Notes: generated by a model from the sequence alone, not told the origin. A stretch of DNA of 64,000 nt from Nocardia carnea NBRC 14403 (GCF_000308515.1 NZ_BAFV01000039.1:186001-250000); one strand, 5' to 3'. Positions 11,401 to 21,738 are shown, numbered from the stretch's first letter. Numbers and translations: made by a program.

Positions 11401-14400
11401 GGACCGCCCGCCAGCGGTACGAGATTGCCGTATTCGCGCCGGTCCAGCACATCGATATCACCGACCGAGCGCCGCGGCGCGGCCACCGCGGCATCGAGGA
11501 CCGCGACGAACCGCCGCGCGATCGACTGCACGGTCCGCTCGTCGAACACATCCGTGGCATAGCCGATTTCGGCGTGCAGCTCGCCGCCGGAGTTGTCGTC
11601 GTGCACCTCGAGCTGGAGGTCGAATTTCGCGATCCCGGCATCCAGCGCCAGGATCTCGGTCCGCACCCCGGGCAGGTTCAGGTCGATTTCACCGGCGTTG
11701 TCGTAGGACAGCATCACCTGGAACAGCGGATGGCGTGCACCGGAGCGCTCCGGATTCACCACCTCCACGAGCCGCTCGAACGGCACATCGGCGTTGGCGA
11801 AAGCGTTGAGATCGGTTTCCCGCACGATATCGAGCATCCGGTCGAAATCACCGGCGGGATCGACTTCGGTACGCAGGACCAGAGTGTTGACGAACATCCC
11901 GACCAGCTCGTCCAGCGCGGGATCGCTGCGGCCTGCGATCGGGGTGCCGATGACGATATCGGTACTGCCGCAGATCCGGGACAGCAGTGTCGCCAGTGCG
12001 GCATGCACCACCATGAACATGCTCGCACCGCGGCTGGCCGCCAGTTCCGCCGCCGCACCGCGGGTGCCCGCGGGGATGGTGAACGCGACCCGCCCGCCCT
12101 CGGTGGAACGGTGCGCGGGACGCGGCCGGTCGAGCGGGAGGTCGAGCTGATCCGGCAGGCCGGCGAGTTCGGCGCGCCAATGGGTGATCTGCCGGCTCAG
12201 CGCGCTGGCCGGATCGGATTCCTCACCGAGCAACTCCCGCTGCCACAACGCGAAATCGGCGTACTGCACGGGCAGCGGGGTCCAGCCGGGCGCCATGCCC
12301 GCGGCCCGGGCGGTGACCGCGACGGTGAGGTCGCGGACCAGCGGAGCCACCGACCAGCCGTCGCCGCAGATATGGTGCAGCACCAGCACCAGCACATGGC
12401 AATCGGTGTCGACGGCGTACAGCGCGACCCGGAACGGGAACTCCGTACGCAGGTCGAACGGTCGCGTCACGAATTCGGCGGCAAGTTCCCGGACTCCGGC
12501 GGCCGCAACCTCTACCGGCTCGAGCGTCAGCGGTACCTCCGACAGAGGATGTACCAGCTGCTGCGGGCCCTCCCCCAGGTCGGGGAAGGTGGTGCGCAGG
12601 CTTTCGTGCCGTTCGAGCACATCGCGCAGACCGGCGCGCAGCACATCGATATCGAGGTTGCCGTCCAGCTGCACGGCCAGCGGCATGTTGTAGGCGGCGG
12701 CGTGTTCGGCGAACCGGTTGAGGATCCACAGCCGCTGCTGCGCCGGGGAGAGCGGGATCCGCTCGGGGCGTGCCACCGGAACGAGTCGCGGGGAGGTGAG
12801 ATCCGGTTCGTGCACGGTGAACCGGTCGGTGAGCGCGGCGATACTGCCGGCTTCGAACAGGTCGCGGATCGTCAGGGCGGTCCCCAGCGCAGTATTGATC
12901 CGCGCCACCGCACGTGCGGCCACCAGGGAGTTTCCGCCCAGTTCGAAGAAACCGTCGTCGATACCGACCTCGGGTACGCCGAGCAGTTCGGCGAAGATCG
13001 CGGCCAGTACCTCTTCGACCTCCGTGCGCGGCGCTGTCCGCACCCGGTCGCCGGTGGGCCCGGGGGCCGGCAGTGCGGACCGATCGATCTTGCCGTTGCT
13101 GTTCAGCGGTAGCTCGGGTAGCCGGGTCACCGTCGCGGGCACCATATATCCCGGAAGCGTGCGTGCCAGCCGGGCCCGCAGCTCCGCGGTATCGAGCTCC
13201 TCGTCACCGCGAACGACCACGTAGGCGGCCAGTTGATCACCTGCGGGGGTCGCGTGGGCGATACAGACCGCGCGCGCGATGCGCTCGTCGTCGAGCAGTG
13301 CGGCCTCTATTTCGCCGAGCTCGATTCGCAGACCACGAATCTTCACCTGGAAATCGGTGCGGCCCAGGTATTCCAGGACGCCGCGGCGGGTATCCCCGAG
13401 CTGCCAGCGCGCCAGATCGCCCGTCCGGTACATCCGCTCACCGGCATGGAACGGGTCGGCGACGAATCGTTCGGCGGTCAGCGGGGCCTGACCGAGGTAT
13501 CCACGCGCCAGCTGCACACCGGACAGATACAGTTCGCCCACCGCGCCGGGAGCCACCGGGCGCAGCGCATGATCGAGCACATAGGTCCGGGTGTTCCAGA
13601 CCGGTGAGCCGATCGGCACGGTGACCGGATCCGGCGGGCACTCCCAGTAGGTCACATCGACCGCGGCCTCGGTGGGGCCGTACAGGTTGTGCAACTGCGG
13701 CACGGGCAGCGCCGCCCGGAAGTCACGAACTGTCGCGGGCGGCAACGCCTCCCCGCTGCAGAAGACGCGCCGCAGCGTGACGCAGTCACCCACCTCGGTA
13801 TCGGTGACGAAGACCGAGAGCATGGACGGTACGAAATGTGCCGTGGTGACGTGTTCTTCGCGGATGAGCCGGGCCAGGTAGGCCGGATCGCGGTGGCCGT
13901 CGGGCCGGGCCACCACCAGCCGGGCTCCGGTTTGCAACGGCCAGAAGAACTCCCAGACCGAGACGTCGAAGGTCGCCGGGGTTTTCTGCAGCACCGCATC
14001 GGTGTGATCGAGCGGGTATTCGTGCTGCATCCAGCGCAGCCGGTTCACGATCGCGCGGTGGGTGACGCCGACACCCTTCGGGGTACCGGTAGATCCGGAG
14101 GTATAGAGCAGATAGGCGAGGTGATCGCCACGCAGCGGTACGGTCCGGTCACTGTCGGTGATCGGCGCCGGGTCCCGCTCGGACAGGTCCACCGTATCGA
14201 CGGTGATCGCCGCGATGGTGCCGGGCAGAGCGAGACCGTCGCGGGCGGCCGCCAGGAGGGCGACGGGCCGGGCCCGATGGACGATCTGTTCCAGCCGCTG
14301 GACCGGATGTTCGGGATCCAGCGGCAGATAGGCGGCGCCGGACTTGATCACGGCGTACATCGCGACCACCACGTCGAGGCTGCGGCGCAGGCACAGTGCC

Positions 14401-15974
14401 ACCACCTGCTCCGGGCCCGCACCCTGCGCGATCAGCAGGCGCGCCAGCCGGTTCGCGCGGGCGTCGAGTTCCCCGTAGGTCAGCGCCGTGCCCTCGAATC
14501 GCACGGCCTCGGCATCCGGGGTGCGCGCCACGCGATCGGCGAAAATACGTGCCAGCGTGGCCGGTTCCACCTCGGCGGCGGTGTCGTTCCACAGGTGCAG
14601 GACCTGGCGGTGCTCGGTCTCGGTGGGCGCGGTGAGGTCCCGCACGGGGGTGTCACGCTCACTGGTGAGGAAACGATCCAGGAAATCCAGGTAGCGCCGG
14701 CGATGGGCCGCGACTTCGGCCTCACTGTAGAGCTGCGGATTGGCCTCGAAATCGAGGTGGATCCCGTCACCGTCACTGTTGTAGAGGTTGACCGAAAGGT
14801 CTTCGACCGGCCCTGTTGCCAGTACATGCACGGAAACGTCGAGGTCGGCGAACCGCAGCGGCCGGGCGAACAGCATGATGTTGATCATCGGGCCGAAGAA
14901 CCCGCGGGTTTCGCGGTCGTAACCGCAATCGCGGCGGATATCGTCGTGCCGGTAGCGCTGGTGACGCAGCGCCCCGGTGATCTGGCCGCCCACGGCACGC
15001 ACCACATCGTCGACAGTGGTCGCGGGTCCGAACCGGATCCGCAGCGGCACCACATTCGATACGACCCCCGCCGAACGGCGCAGCGACACCGTGGTGCGCG
15101 CCGATACCGGCAGGCTCAACACCACATCGTCCTGCCCGGTCATCGCCCGCACATAGCAGGCCATCGCCGCGGCGAACAGGACCGGATTCGAGGAATCGCG
15201 CTGTTCGGCGGCGGTGGCTACCAGGGCCTCCGTCTCCGCGCTCAGGACACCGGTGGCCAGCCGGCGCCCGGCGATCGCCGTGGCCGGCGCATTGGTCACG
15301 GTGGACAAGCTGACGACTTCACCTGCCCCGTCGAGCATGTCCTTCCAGTACGTGCCGTCGGCGGCGCGGCGCTGCGAGTTCCGGTAATCGATCTCGCCGG
15401 CGTACAACTCGGCCAGCGGCGTCGCCCGCGATACCGCCGGTTCGCGACCCTCTGCGTAGGCGGTGTAGATCTCGGAAGTACGGATCAGCGCGTTCATCGC
15501 GGCGTAGCCGTCGAGCACGATGTGGTGCACGCGGGAGTACCAGATGTAATCGCGTTCCCCCGTACGCAGAACGGCATTGAAGACCAGCGGATCGTGGTCG
15601 ATATCGATCGGTGTGCGGGTGTCGTCGTGCATCCAGCGCAGCGCCGCGGCATGCGGGTCGGGCTCGTCACGCAGGTCCAGGCGGGCCCAGCCGGGTCGCG
15701 AGGCGGGGTCGACCACCTGATGCGGTACCCCGTCGATCTGCACGATGCGCTGGAGTACCACCTCGGTTTCCACGCCGAAGCGTTCGATCGCATACAGCAG
15801 CAGGCCCGGGTCCAGATCACCGTGGAACTCCACATATTCGGCGATGATGAGAGGGATCTCCGGCTGAATCCGCTGGGCATACCACATCGCGGTCTGTGCC
15901 GGTGTGAGCGGAAAGGGTTCGGCCGAAAGTTCTGCCGACGAACCGTTATCGACCCCGGTGGCCGACGATCTCAT
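2475..15974 (-). CDS. Four-module non-ribosomal peptide synthetase with C-terminal thioesterase
   Basis: The enzyme is predicted to assemble a tetrapeptide. Domain order by motif is C-A-T / C-A-T / C-A-T / C-A-T-TE. Condensation motifs are HHIVLDG (about residue 153), HHICGDG (1202), HHIAADG (2256) and HHIAMDG (3316). Adenylation cores (YTSGSTG) lie near 628, 1699, 2750 and 3812, carrier sites GGNSL near 1014, 2069, 3122 and 4186, and the TE motif GWSLGG near 4322. By-eye specificity codes are DVWHFSLVD for A1, identical to the serine code of EntF, and DALFMGMVA, DALFMGAVV and DALFLGVIV for A2-A4, which suggest hydrophobic pockets but no residue I can name. The first C domain resembles EntF, so it may take an acyl or aryl donor from a separate carrier. 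No epimerase, methyltransferase or cyclisation domain is seen. The start is ATG at 15974 with GGAG six bases upstream; TTG at 15977 is less likely. Iron-box sequences and an MbtH gene were not found nearby. Confidence 0.93.
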   Translation of the reverse strand: MRSSATGVDNGSSAELSAEPFPLTPAQTAMWYAQRIQPEIPLIIAEYVEFHGDLDPGLLLYAIERFGVETEVVLQRIVQIDGVPHQVVDPASRPGWARLDLRDEPDPHAAALRWMHDDTRTPIDIDHDPLVFNAVLRTGERDYIWYSRVHHIVLDGYAAMNALIRTSEIYTAYAEGREPAVSRATPLAELYAGEIDYRNSQRRAADGTYWKDMLDGAGEVVSLSTVTNAPATAIAGRRLATGVLSAETEALVATAAEQRDSSNPVLFAAAMACYVRAMTGQDDVVLSLPVSARTTVSLRRSAGVVSNVVPLRIRFGPATTVDDVVRAVGGQITGALRHQRYRHDDIRRDCGYDRETRGFFGPMINIMLFARPLRFADLDVSVHVLATGPVEDLSVNLYNSDGDGIHLDFEANPQLYSEAEVAAHRRRYLDFLDRFLTSERDTPVRDLTAPTETEHRQVLHLWNDTAAEVEPATLARIFADRVARTPDAEAVRFEGTALTYGELDARANRLARLLIAQGAGPEQVVALCLRRSLDVVVAMYAVIKSGAAYLPLDPEHPVQRLEQIVHRARPVALLAAARDGLALPGTIAAITVDTVDLSERDPAPITDSDRTVPLRGDHLAYLLYTSGSTGTPKGVGVTHRAIVNRLRWMQHEYPLDHTDAVLQKTPATFDVSVWEFFWPLQTGARLVVARPDGHRDPAYLARLIREEHVTTAHFVPSMLSVFVTDTEVGDCVTLRRVFCSGEALPPATVRDFRAALPVPQLHNLYGPTEAAVDVTYWECPPDPVTVPIGSPVWNTRTYVLDHALRPVAPGAVGELYLSGVQLARGYLGQAPLTAERFVADPFHAGERMYRTGDLARWQLGDTRRGVLEYLGRTDFQVKIRGLRIELGEIEAALLDDERIARAVCIAHATPAGDQLAAYVVVRGDEELDTAELRARLARTLPGYMVPATVTRLPELPLNSNGKIDRSALPAPGPTGDRVRTAPRTEVEEVLAAIFAELLGVPEVGIDDGFFELGGNSLVAARAVARINTALGTALTIRDLFEAGSIAALTDRFTVHEPDLTSPRLVPVARPERIPLSPAQQRLWILNRFAEHAAAYNMPLAVQLDGNLDIDVLRAGLRDVLERHESLRTTFPDLGEGPQQLVHPLSEVPLTLEPVEVAAAGVRELAAEFVTRPFDLRTEFPFRVALYAVDTDCHVLVLVLHHICGDGWSVAPLVRDLTVAVTARAAGMAPGWTPLPVQYADFALWQRELLGEESDPASALSRQITHWRAELAGLPDQLDLPLDRPRPAHRSTEGGRVAFTIPAGTRGAAAELAASRGASMFMVVHAALATLLSRICGSTDIVIGTPIAGRSDPALDELVGMFVNTLVLRTEVDPAGDFDRMLDIVRETDLNAFANADVPFERLVEVVNPERSGARHPLFQVMLSYDNAGEIDLNLPGVRTEILALDAGIAKFDLQLEVHDDNSGGELHAEIGYATDVFDERTVQSIARRFVAVLDAAVAAPRRSVGDIDVLDRREYGNLVPLAGGPAEPPVSLAELLGRSAVRDPDGVAVRFRGRDTTYRELDERANRLARLLIGQGAGPETVVALALPRGLDAITAIWAVAKTGAAYVPVDPGYPRDRIAHMLTDSGALLGVTSPEQLDVLPGRPGAVRRWLVLGDPALESACAAVSSAPVTDADRIRPIRTIHPAYLIYTSGSTGTPKAVVVTHGGLASFAAEQCYLFGVTPAARTLHFSSPSFDASVLELLLGFACGATVVIAPPQIYGGNELATFLQVERVTHAFVTPAALATVDPAGLDRLQTVMVGGEACGPELVDTWADRYRMHNMYGPSEATVAATMSGPMRPGRPVPLGHPVRGMRLFVLDSRLRPVPPGTPGELYLSGPGVARGYHGRHALTAARFPANPYGRRGERMYRTGDLVVADRSGRLRFLGRADDQVKLRGFRIELSEIDHVLRSHPGVRRALTAVHTDPQGRQRLAAYIVADSGVDPAEVRATVRGRLPGYMVPDAVTVLPEFPTAPSGKLDRKALPEPDFAGATTNSRPPANDIERRVAEVFAEVLGREVTGVEDGFFDLGGNSLLATRLVGGLYDRFGVDLPVRTVFEAPTVAALAEHVTRTPVTVRVPLTARNPRPDRIPLSLPQQRLWFLNRFAPESSAYNIAFVLDIDGDLDVAALRLALGDIVERHEVLRTAYPDDGNGAQQRILPVTWALPALEVRDTDPAGAAAALHETATTGFDLTTGTPLRAVLLRTGPTRYRLGVVVHHIAADGWSLAPLTRDLAVAYQARCAGSAPEWGPLEVQYADFGLWQREHLGAATDPESLAARQLGYWREQLAGLPEELPLPYTRPRPAEPQQTAGTVRYTIPAPMRQALTELARAHGVSPFMLLRSALAVLLRSVTGGRDIAIGTPVAGRTDRRLDELVGMFVNTLVLRSDVDPARSFTDLLRADRDTELAALAHADIPFEQVVSALGNDPRATGRHPLFQVALTVQDTPVPTLELPGLAVDAAALDIARAKFDLELRAGDLDAGELEFVYADEIFDADTVQTLADRFLRVLAAVAARPDIAVGDIDTRTDSERATYSPARGPVPGIPRTLAGLFASTVLAHSARPALYAEDTVLTYAELDRRANRLARALIGRGLGAGDRVALGLTRSADSVTAMLAIAKSGAAFVPVDPNYPVERVAHMLADSGCTVGISRAGHAETLRAAGGDHIDWLLLDTPAGRRETGVPADPVTDVDRVRPVRVTDPAYLIYTSGSTGKPKGVTATHGSLADLADEFRDRLAITPGARTLHFSSPSFDAAVLDLLLAIGPGAAMVIVPPEVYGGDELAELMTRTEVTHTFITPAALATIDPDRWPLPRLRGLMVGGEHVGPELVARWAPGRRMFNAYGPTETTVVVSVTPVVPDRPAGLASLIRGVRAVVLDERLRPVPTGVPGELYLGGPGLAQGYHGRFGLTAGRFVADPYGPAGARMYRTGDVVRWTPDGDLRYLGRSDNQVKMRGFRIELGEITGALTAHPTVHFAHTEVRRVAGVDRLVAYVQPADAGRRPEPEELREYLAQRLPRHMVPTAFTLLDEIPLTPVGKLDIAALPEPQALPTGSAGRAPHTATERLVAAVMGDLVDAPVTDTGDNFFEIGGNSLLATQLVGRLEAATGVRLAVRSVFTAPTVAELAARLDGENAGGVGPALERRERPARIPLSPAQQRLWFLNRFGGSDPAATPGAYNVPVVLRLRGPLDRAALATALHTVQQQHETLRTVFPEIDGEPAQLVRDLPGAAVELQTPATEGDPRPDIERFIAPGFDLATQIPLRAGLFIVAPDDHILVLVVHHIAMDGWSLEPLAADVAEAYRTVRLGAEPRPDTEQLQYIDYTLWQRELLGDENDPNSVISGQLDYWRNALDGLPELLAVPADRPRPPVPSYRGGTVEERLDARAHRDLRDLAARHNVSVFMVLHAALAVLLHRLTGSGDIAVGSPVAGRGHPELDRMIGMFVNTLVLRTPVDSGRQFTELLDTVREADLDAFAHAELPFERLVEVLNPVRSQSHHPLFQVMLSVRDEPVRALELPGLSIEAMDIDAGIAKFDLQFTLTECRGENRSPDGIAVAVNYSADLFDEATAARLGRRLVRLLAAIADDPAVVIGELELLEPAEWSALAPLRRADADQPVTLPEVFAAAASVDRRAVALAAAGVEVTYDALDRWSNRLARVLIGYGVGPETLVALGIPRTVESVATVLAVTKTGAAFVPVDPGYPAARISHMLTDSGAALGLTLAEYRPQLVGEVQWLALDDPDFREEVLDASSAPIAEAERNGPLRMDNPAYVIYTSGSTGTPKGVVVTHRGLSNFAAETAKRFDVRPDSRILHFATPSFDAAMLDLLFALGGGATLVLTPPGVVGGTELARVLIAERITHAFITTAALATVDPTGITDFQHVLVGGEALPAEVVARWAPGRNLHNVYGPTETTIVTVVSQPLVPAGPIPIGEPIRGVAAMVLDSRLRPAPLGVTGELYLAGGALARGYHDRPGLTAQRFVANPFGKPGERMYRTGDLVRIRTGADGGPGDIEYVGRTDHQVKIRGFRIELGEIDAALSRHPAVDFSHTAGHRTPAGATALVSYVKAASDTTAAELTAHLSEFVPNYMVPQSIMLIDRLPLTPVGKLDRAALPEPVFSAVEGYRAPANPIEAALCDIFADVLEVERVGTADGFFELGGNSLLATKVVAQAREAGFDLPMQLLFGESTPAALAARLGDGTASDAMDLALAPLLRLRPDSGSDRAPLFCIHPAIGLSWCYAGLLAELPADQPVYGLQAPQAAGEPGFSSIAEVAEHYLTHIRSVQPHGPYQLLGWSLGGLIAHEIAVRLQEDGEEVETLTMLDSYRLSDDLAEHAMPTVTEILGEFGGDLVADGVEPTLAEAAEMLRSRPGPFAALTLEHLERLYAGYADGTVQANGFRPGVFDGDLLFFAAATDPVNRATPDRHPGAWKEFVTGTVTAHEIECTHAEMTTAQSLAVIGPVLREHLRARLRT

Positions 15975-16348
15975 CAATCACTCCGTTCTACAGCTCGACA
16001 CTCCCCGAACAGCCCACGGCCGACCGTTTCCGGTCGTGGGTGTGATTCACGACTGGTTATTCGGAGCGTCACCTTGAATGGATTGGCAGTCGAAACCGAA
16101 TGGTTACCTGGCGCCGGAACAGCCTTCGGACGACGATGTCCGAATTCCGGCGCAGACCTACACTTCCAGGCGGAATTCCGCCTTACTTCTTACCCGGCGA
16201 CCCGGGCGCTGCCTAGATACTACGCACTACGAGCGGGTCTGTTTACCCTCTGCCGACAAAAAATAAACCGGCCACTTGCCGTTACCGCATCGACGGTCGG
16301 CGAAGTTCCGGCAAACCTGTCGTCGTGGGCGGCGAACAGGTCCGGCAA
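15975..16348 (-). promoter_or_regulatory. NRPS upstream region with leader hairpin and 16-bp palindrome
   Basis: This 374-base gap lies between the NRPS start and the lnt stop and is visibly richer in A/T than its flanks. It holds an imperfect hairpin at 16013-16040 (arms CCCAC/GTGGG and GACCG/CGGTC), which would sit in the NRPS leader, and a perfect palindrome AGGCGGAATTCCGCCT at 16168-16183, a candidate operator. A T-rich tract on the minus strand around 16255-16265 could end lnt transcription. No convincing protein-coding gene is seen on either strand. Confidence 0.45.
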
Positions 16349-17989
16349 TCAGGCGCGAACGGCTGTTTCCAGCCCGTCCGCACTCCGCCGACCCGCCCGC
16401 CGGCCGACCAGCGCGGCGGCCACACCCGCCACTGTCACGAGCACGACGGCCAGTTCCGGCCACGGCCCGAGAGCTGTCGCCGGAGTGGTCGAGGTACGCA
16501 GCGGAACCTCCGCAACCAGCGCTTCCGGTACGAACAACGCACTTTCCTGCCGGATGCTTCCGTCGGCGGCGATGATCGCACTGACACCCGAGGTCGCGGC
16601 GACGACCAGCGACCGCCCGTGCTCCACCGCCCGCACCCTGGACATCGCCAGTTGCTGGTAAGTCATTTCACTGTCACCGAAAGTCGCATTATTCGTAGGC
16701 ACCGCCAGCAATTGCGCGCCGGACTGCAGCGAATCCCGGAAAGCCCGGTCGAAAGCAACCTCGTAACAGGTTGCGATCCCGATTTCCGTACCTGAAGCCC
16801 GAATTGTTCCGTCCCCGTGACCCGGCACGAAGTAACCGGCACGGTCCGCATAGTCGGAAAAGAGCCGGAAGAATCCGCGCATCGGCAGGTATTCACCGAA
16901 AGGCTGTACTATTTTTTTGTCGTGCCGCTCCCCCGGTCCGCCTTCTGCGGTCCAGACCATTACCGAATTCGTTGTGGTGCGATCGCCGTTCACGAGTACC
17001 GCGCCCACCAGAATCGGTGCCGCGATGCGGCGAGCGGCTTCGGAGATCAGCGCGGCCGCGTCGGGATTGCGTAACGGGTCGATATCCGAGGAGTTTTCGG
17101 GCCACACGACCACATCCGGGGCCGGAGACCGGCCTGCTGCCACCTCGTCGGCCAGCTGTTCGGTCCGCCGGACATGGTTGTCGAGGACAGCCCGGCGCTG
17201 GGCGTTGAAATCGAGGCCCAGGCGCGGCACGCTGCCCTGGATCGCCGCCACTGTCAGAGTGCTGTCCCCTGCCATCGGTGCGGGCAACGCCACGCGCAGG
17301 CCGAGACCGGCAACGGGCAGCAGCAGGCAGGCCAGTGCGGCGGCGATCGGGGCCGCCCGGCGCCCGCGCGCCACCGCTTCGGAGGTTGTCTTCGGCTCAT
17401 GGTCACCGAGGAGTTCGTGACGGACCGCCCACAGGACTGCCGCGGCACAGGTGCCGGTGAGCGCGACGGCGAAACTCACCAGCGGCGCCCCACCCAGCAT
17501 CGCCAGCGGCAGAAACCATCCGTCGGCCTGCCCGAAGGCCAGGCGACCCCACGGGAACCCGCCGAACGGGAAACTCGACCTCCCCCATTCGGCGGCGGTC
17601 CAGGCCAGCGCGACCCACACCGGCCGGCCGGGCAGCCGGCCGAGTAGCCGGGCCAATACCCCGAACAACCCGATATACACCGCGCACGCGGTCGACAGCG
17701 CGATCCACGGCACCGGGCCCACGTAGATACCGGTCCACGGCAGCAGCGGGAGGAAGAAGCCGAGACCGGCGAGAAACCCATAGCCGAAACCGGACCGTAA
17801 ACCGGTCCCACTCCGCAGCACCAGCGTCAGCACCGCGATACCCACAGGTGCGAGGAACCACCACGGCCGCGGCGGGAAGCTGCCGAACAGCAGCAGCCCC
17901 GATATCACCGCGGCGAGCGATCGCATCACCGCGGGATAGCGGCCCAGCCGCTCGGACCACCGGTTCGCTGTCCTGACACCCTGTTCCAC
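16349..17989 (-). CDS. lnt: Apolipoprotein N-acyltransferase
   Basis: Lnt adds the third acyl chain to the N-terminal cysteine of diacylated lipoproteins in the cytoplasmic membrane. The 546-residue protein has several hydrophobic segments over about residues 20-230, then a carbon-nitrogen hydrolase domain. The catalytic triad is visible: Glu in WPENSS (about 298), Lys in DKKIVQPFGEYLP (about 358) and Cys in ATCYEV (about 408). I chose the GTG at 17989 because the longer open frame upstream (to 18340) is basic, low-complexity and lacks family sequence; a start near 17925 is also possible. In mycobacteria this domain is fused or adjacent to polyprenol-phosphate-mannose synthase; that domain is absent here. 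Confidence 0.92.
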   Translation of the reverse strand: MEQGVRTANRWSERLGRYPAVMRSLAAVISGLLLFGSFPPRPWWFLAPVGIAVLTLVLRSGTGLRSGFGYGFLAGLGFFLPLLPWTGIYVGPVPWIALSTACAVYIGLFGVLARLLGRLPGRPVWVALAWTAAEWGRSSFPFGGFPWGRLAFGQADGWFLPLAMLGGAPLVSFAVALTGTCAAAVLWAVRHELLGDHEPKTTSEAVARGRRAAPIAAALACLLLPVAGLGLRVALPAPMAGDSTLTVAAIQGSVPRLGLDFNAQRRAVLDNHVRRTEQLADEVAAGRSPAPDVVVWPENSSDIDPLRNPDAAALISEAARRIAAPILVGAVLVNGDRTTTNSVMVWTAEGGPGERHDKKIVQPFGEYLPMRGFFRLFSDYADRAGYFVPGHGDGTIRASGTEIGIATCYEVAFDRAFRDSLQSGAQLLAVPTNNATFGDSEMTYQQLAMSRVRAVEHGRSLVVAATSGVSAIIAADGSIRQESALFVPEALVAEVPLRTSTTPATALGPWPELAVVLVTVAGVAAALVGRRAGRRSADGLETAVRA

Positions 17990-18470
17990 ACCTACATCCT
18001 GTCGTTCCCTCGATCCGGTGTCGTTCCCGCCCCACCACCGGGCGATCCGCCGAGGCGGCACCGTCGCTTGTCGGCGCCGCCGAGTGCTCCGCCGGAGATC
18101 ATCGGGGACCTCCTTGCGCCGGATGGAATGCCGACATCGGTGCGAGCGATAGTGGCGCGTAGGCCGCCCAGGACCCTGGTTCACAGACCGGTATTCGGCC
18201 GTGAACCCTCGATCACCGCCACCAGCGCCTCGGGCACATGCCGATGCCGAATAGCCGACCTCCTCGGGTTCGTGCTCGCTACGGCGCGCCCCCGCGCCTC
18301 TCCGCGGGCCCTCGACCGGGTTGTGACTGCCGGTGTCCACCGGTTAATAGCGGCGTGCGGTGATCGGGCCATGCCGTGCACCGTTGGTGGTGCACGGTGG
18401 CCCGGATGGCGGACCACGCCCAGCGACCACTCGCACACCACGATCAGCGGACCACTGCCCGGTGTATCGG
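17990..18470. other. Intergenic region without a recognised gene
   Basis: About 480 bases lie between the chosen lnt start and the stop of the upstream amidohydrolase, both on the minus strand. Frames are open on both strands but their translations are arginine/proline-rich shadows. The lnt promoter is expected here. I see no hairpin terminator or conserved RNA motif. Confidence 0.3.
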
Positions 18471-20069
18471 TCAACCGGTATAGATCGTCGTGCCCTCGTG
18501 CACGGTCCGCAGGCAGCGGGGCAGGTCGGCGCCGGGGGTGAGCGGCGGCAGGCCGGGGACCCGGGAGCGCGGATCGGTGGACCAGCGCTGCACGGAATCC
18601 GCGGGTGCGGAGACCACGAGTTCGTCGGCCTCCCACACCGCGTAGGAGGCGGGGGCGCCGGGGACCAGCGTGCCGGCCACACCGTCCCGGACTCCCCCGG
18701 CACGCCACGCACCGCGGGTGGCCGCGGCGAAGGCGGCCCGGGGCGAGAGGCCGTGCCCGGGAGTGCGGTGGTGCACGGCGGCCCGGATGGCGGCCCACGG
18801 ATCCAATGCCGTGACCGGCGCATCGGAGCCGATGGCCAGTGAGACCCCGGCTGCGGCCATAGCGGCGAACGGGTTCAGCGCCGCCGCCCGGGTGACCCCC
18901 AGGCGTTCGGCGTACATACCGTCGGTTCCACCCCATTCGCGGTCGAAAACGGGTTGCACGCTCGCGATGACGCCCCAGCGGGCGAGGGCCTCGATCTGCG
19001 AGCTGTCGAGCAGTTCGGCGTGCTCGACGCGGTGCCCGCAGGCCGCGACGGCGGGACCACCGAATTCCGCGACGACCTGCCCGATCCCGGCGACGACCGC
19101 GTCCACGGCGGCATCACCGATCGCGTGGAACCCGGCCTGCACACCGGCTTCGGTGCAGGCGCGCACATGGTCGGCGATCTGCGTGGCATCCAGGTAGGAG
19201 ACACCGGTCCCGGGCGCGTCCCAGTAGGGATCACGTAACCACGCGGTATGCGAGCCCAGCGACCCGTCGACGAACAGGTCACCGGCCAGACCGTGCACAC
19301 CGAGATCGTGCACCAGTTCCCGCGCCTCGCCGGTGGTCCGCACGGCCTGCCCCCAATACGCCCGCACCTGCACGCCGTGCTCGAAGGCGAGCAGCTCGCG
19401 CAGATCGGTTTCTCCTTCTATATCGGGGCCGGCACATTCGTGCACCGCGACCACCCCGCGTGCGGCCGCGATATCCAGCGCCGTCCGCCGAGCCGCATCC
19501 CGCTGCTCTCGGGTGAGCAGGGCCCGGGCCGCCGCCCGCACCAGATGGTGGGCGTCCGCGCGGACAGGTTCACCGGCCCGGTACCCCGCCGCGTCCACCA
19601 GCCCCGGGACCGTATCGAGCAGCGCGGAGGAAGCCACCGCCGAATGACCGTCGACCCGCGCCAGATACACCAGGCGACCCCGTGGCACAGCGGCATCGAT
19701 CTCGGTGACCGTCGGCGGCCGGCCTTCCGGCCAGCGGGTTTCATCCCAGCCGTCGGCCAGGATCACCCCGTCGGGCCGGGCCGCGGCGAATTTCGCCACC
19801 AGTTCCAGGCACTGGGCCAGGGAGTTCGCTTCGGACAGGTCGAGCCCTGACCGCTGCAGTCCGTACGCGGTGGTGTGCAGGTGTGGCTCGACGAATGCCG
19901 GGGTCACCAGCGCGTCGTCGAGGTCGATCACCTCGGCCCCGGGGTGCAGGGCCCGCCCCACGTGATCGGCGCCCAGCCACACCACGACCCCGTCGGTGAC
20001 CGCGAGCGCCGTGGCATCGGGTGCGCTCGCACTGTAGATCCGGCCTCCGACCAGCAGCTGCGTACTCAC
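18471..20069 (-). CDS. Amidohydrolase family protein (YtcJ/amidohydrolase-3 type)
   Basis: This is a predicted metal-dependent hydrolase of amide or related bonds; the substrate is unknown. The 532-residue product has the amidohydrolase TIM-barrel signatures: the metal-binding HxH in EPHLHTTAYG (about 65-75), DGHSAV, VHECAG, HAIGDAAV, GHRVEHAE, and the distal aspartate in GSDAPVTALDPW. It starts with GTG at 20069; the longer frame adds a basic, non-conserved N-terminus. It is divergent from the neighbouring PPOX gene, 85 bases apart. The family includes exoenzyme-regulatory-like proteins with no fixed role, so function is left open. Confidence 0.85.
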   Translation of the reverse strand: MSTQLLVGGRIYSASAPDATALAVTDGVVVWLGADHVGRALHPGAEVIDLDDALVTPAFVEPHLHTTAYGLQRSGLDLSEANSLAQCLELVAKFAAARPDGVILADGWDETRWPEGRPPTVTEIDAAVPRGRLVYLARVDGHSAVASSALLDTVPGLVDAAGYRAGEPVRADAHHLVRAAARALLTREQRDAARRTALDIAAARGVVAVHECAGPDIEGETDLRELLAFEHGVQVRAYWGQAVRTTGEARELVHDLGVHGLAGDLFVDGSLGSHTAWLRDPYWDAPGTGVSYLDATQIADHVRACTEAGVQAGFHAIGDAAVDAVVAGIGQVVAEFGGPAVAACGHRVEHAELLDSSQIEALARWGVIASVQPVFDREWGGTDGMYAERLGVTRAAALNPFAAMAAAGVSLAIGSDAPVTALDPWAAIRAAVHHRTPGHGLSPRAAFAAATRGAWRAGGVRDGVAGTLVPGAPASYAVWEADELVVSAPADSVQRWSTDPRSRVPGLPPLTPGADLPRCLRTVHEGTTIYTG

Positions 20070-20154
20070 GGTGGACCAGTCTGCCGCACCCGCCCGCGCA
20101 CGCTGCGACCGGCCGCGCCCCGCGCTGCGCCGACCGGCCAATTACCCTGCGTAC

Positions 20155-20553
20155 ATGACCAACACGCTCGGTGCGGTCGGCACCGCCGACTATGTTCTGC
20201 TCACCACCTTCCGCAAGGACGGCACTCCGGTACCGACCCCGCTGTGGGCAGTCGCCGAGGAAGGCAAGCTCTACGTCTGGACCGTCACCGATTCGTGGAA
20301 GGTCAAACGACTGCGCCGCAACGCCGAGGTCACGCTGCAGCCCTGTGATTACAAGGGGAAACCGCACGGCGAGGTACTTCACGGCACCGGCCGCATCCTC
20401 GACGCGTCCGGCAGCGAGCATGTACGCAAGTTGATCCGCCGCAAGTACCGGTTCTCCGGTCCGCTGGTCGTGCTCGGCAGCACGCTGCGCCGCGGCAAGA
20501 CGGGCACAGTGGGCATAGAGCTGACCGTGCGGGCTGATTCATCCACCGAGTAG
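20155..20553 (+). CDS. PPOX-class F420/FMN-dependent split-barrel oxidoreductase
   Basis: This small cytosolic flavin/deazaflavin-binding protein has 132 residues, the normal length. The split beta-barrel signature reads YVLLTTFRKDGTPVPTPLW near the N-terminus, followed by KLYVWTVTDSWKVKRLRRN and a C-terminal GIELTVR strand. Such proteins reduce substrates with F420H2 or bind haem-breakdown products; substrate is unknown. Start is ATG at 20155. A TACCCT -10-like box ends exactly six bases before it and there is no Shine-Dalgarno, suggesting a leaderless mRNA. A second family member lies at 55173. Confidence 0.85.
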   Translation: MTNTLGAVGTADYVLLTTFRKDGTPVPTPLWAVAEEGKLYVWTVTDSWKVKRLRRNAEVTLQPCDYKGKPHGEVLHGTGRILDASGSEHVRKLIRRKYRFSGPLVVLGSTLRRGKTGTVGIELTVRADSSTE

Positions 20554-20888
20554 CCGACCGAGGCTCGACTGATCACCGGCCCGGTCATGCCGCCTTTCGT
20601 CACTGAAGCGGCCGCCGGGTCCGGGCCCCGGTCGGGCCGGTCTTACAGTCGCACCACTTCGGTAGACCCGCCGACCGATTCGTCCGGCTGTGAATGCCCG
20701 AGCCGGTTGTCGTGGATGGACTCGGCCCGGCGCCGCGAAGTCTCGACGACTTCGAAGCGACAGGAGTGTAGGAGGAATCGGCGGGTCGCCGTCCTCTCTT
20801 TCGGGCTCGCGACATTCCGACATTCACCGGCGTACTCGGTTCACCGCAGTGCGGCTCGGCGTCTGCCTGAACGGAGCAACCACCTGGA
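20554..20888. other. Intergenic region between convergent genes
   Basis: These 335 bases separate the PPOX gene from the convergent VOC gene. Short open frames exist on both strands but their translations are arginine/serine-rich and show no family motif. I see no strong hairpin, tRNA or repeat. Confidence 0.3.
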
Positions 20889-21638
20889 CTACTCCGAAGG
20901 CGGCAGGTGTTCACCGCCCACCGGGCCCAGCCAAGCGGCGAGATCGTCGGCGGCGGCGAGTTCGGTGGCGAGTTCCGCTCGTTCGGATTCGGTCAGCGAC
21001 AGTGCCGCCAGGTCGGCGCGTCGTGCGTCGGCCTTTGCCGAATTCTCCAGCGCTACAGCCAGTTCGGCGAGCGCCGCATACGCCCGGGCGCGATCCGTGC
21101 GGCTCGCGTCGGCGCCGTGGCGGCGCAGTCCGGCCTCGAGTGCCCGTTCCGCGGCTTTGTCGTCGTCCTTGAAATCCCGCAGGATACGGGCGTTGTCGAG
21201 AACTTTCGCCAGCCCGGAAAGCTCTGCCGCGCCGCCGTATTCGACATCGTCCGGTTCGCCCGTCTGGATGTAGGTGACCCAGTTGCCGTCCGGGTCGATC
21301 GCACTGAATCGGCTCTGCCCCGGCCGGAACCGGGTGATACGCCCGACCCCCTTGGCCGGCACCTTGCCGTACCGCGTCCTTAACGCCGCGGTGAAATCGC
21401 GGTGCCGGCCCGCCACATCGTCGACCATGATCAGGCATGCGGCAGTTTCCTGGGCCTGCCGTTCGTGCCCACTCGCCGGCGGTGCGTAGTAGTGGATATC
21501 GCAGTCGTACGCGCGTAACGCTCCATAGACGTAGGGCTTGTGCTGTTCGTACGTGACCGTGTACCCGAGCGCGCGCCAGAACTCCAGGGTGCGTGCCAGA
21601 TCGTGGGTGGACAGTACGGGGACCGCGGTATCGCCCAT
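20889..21638 (-). CDS. VOC (glyoxalase/bleomycin-resistance) family protein with helical C-terminal extension
   Basis: The 249-residue protein has an N-terminal vicinal-oxygen-chelate fold (about 1-125; AVPVLSTHDLARTLEFW and the closing FSAIDPDGNWVTYIQ) and then an alanine-rich helical extension of about 120 residues that is unusual for the family. VOC proteins are metal-dependent lyases, dioxygenases or drug-sequestering proteins. The ATG at 21638 has GGAGG correctly spaced; an upstream TTG is possible but would sit on that Shine-Dalgarno. It is divergent from a PadR-type regulator, so it is probably its target. Confidence 0.8.
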   Translation of the reverse strand: MGDTAVPVLSTHDLARTLEFWRALGYTVTYEQHKPYVYGALRAYDCDIHYYAPPASGHERQAQETAACLIMVDDVAGRHRDFTAALRTRYGKVPAKGVGRITRFRPGQSRFSAIDPDGNWVTYIQTGEPDDVEYGGAAELSGLAKVLDNARILRDFKDDDKAAERALEAGLRRHGADASRTDRARAYAALAELAVALENSAKADARRADLAALSLTESERAELATELAAADDLAAWLGPVGGEHLPPSE

Positions 21639-21659
21639 GAGAACCTCCAATACTCAATT

Positions 21660-21710
21660 TTGACTACCCAAAACTAGCTGCGACGCCCCTAGTCGTCAAA
21701 CTTGACTACC
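21660..21710. promoter_or_regulatory. Candidate PadR operator between the VOC and PadR genes
   Basis: The 100-base divergent intergenic region is AT-rich and carries two exact copies of TTGACTACC (21660-21668 and 21702-21710), 42 bases apart. The second overlaps a perfect inverted repeat GTCAAACTTGAC (21695-21706). Position and symmetry suggest binding by the adjacent PadR protein. Confidence 0.5.
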
Positions 21711-21738
21711 GTACTGTTCCGGTGACGAAAGGAGTCCG

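Noticed and set aside
2475..15974. Epimerisation or dual C/E domains in the NRPS
   Set aside because: There are four C domains, each followed by an A and T domain, and no extra HHxxxDG-bearing domain between T and C; the dual-domain N-terminal motif HH(I/L)xxxxGD was not seen.
16078..16266. 62-codon plus-strand frame upstream of the NRPS
   Set aside because: It covers the palindrome and has no Shine-Dalgarno or recognisable domain; treated as regulatory DNA.
15975..16348. Iron-regulator (IdeR/DmdR) box that would make the NRPS a siderophore gene
   Set aside because: No TTAGGTTAGGCTAACCTAA-like sequence was found, so a siderophore role is not supported by regulation.
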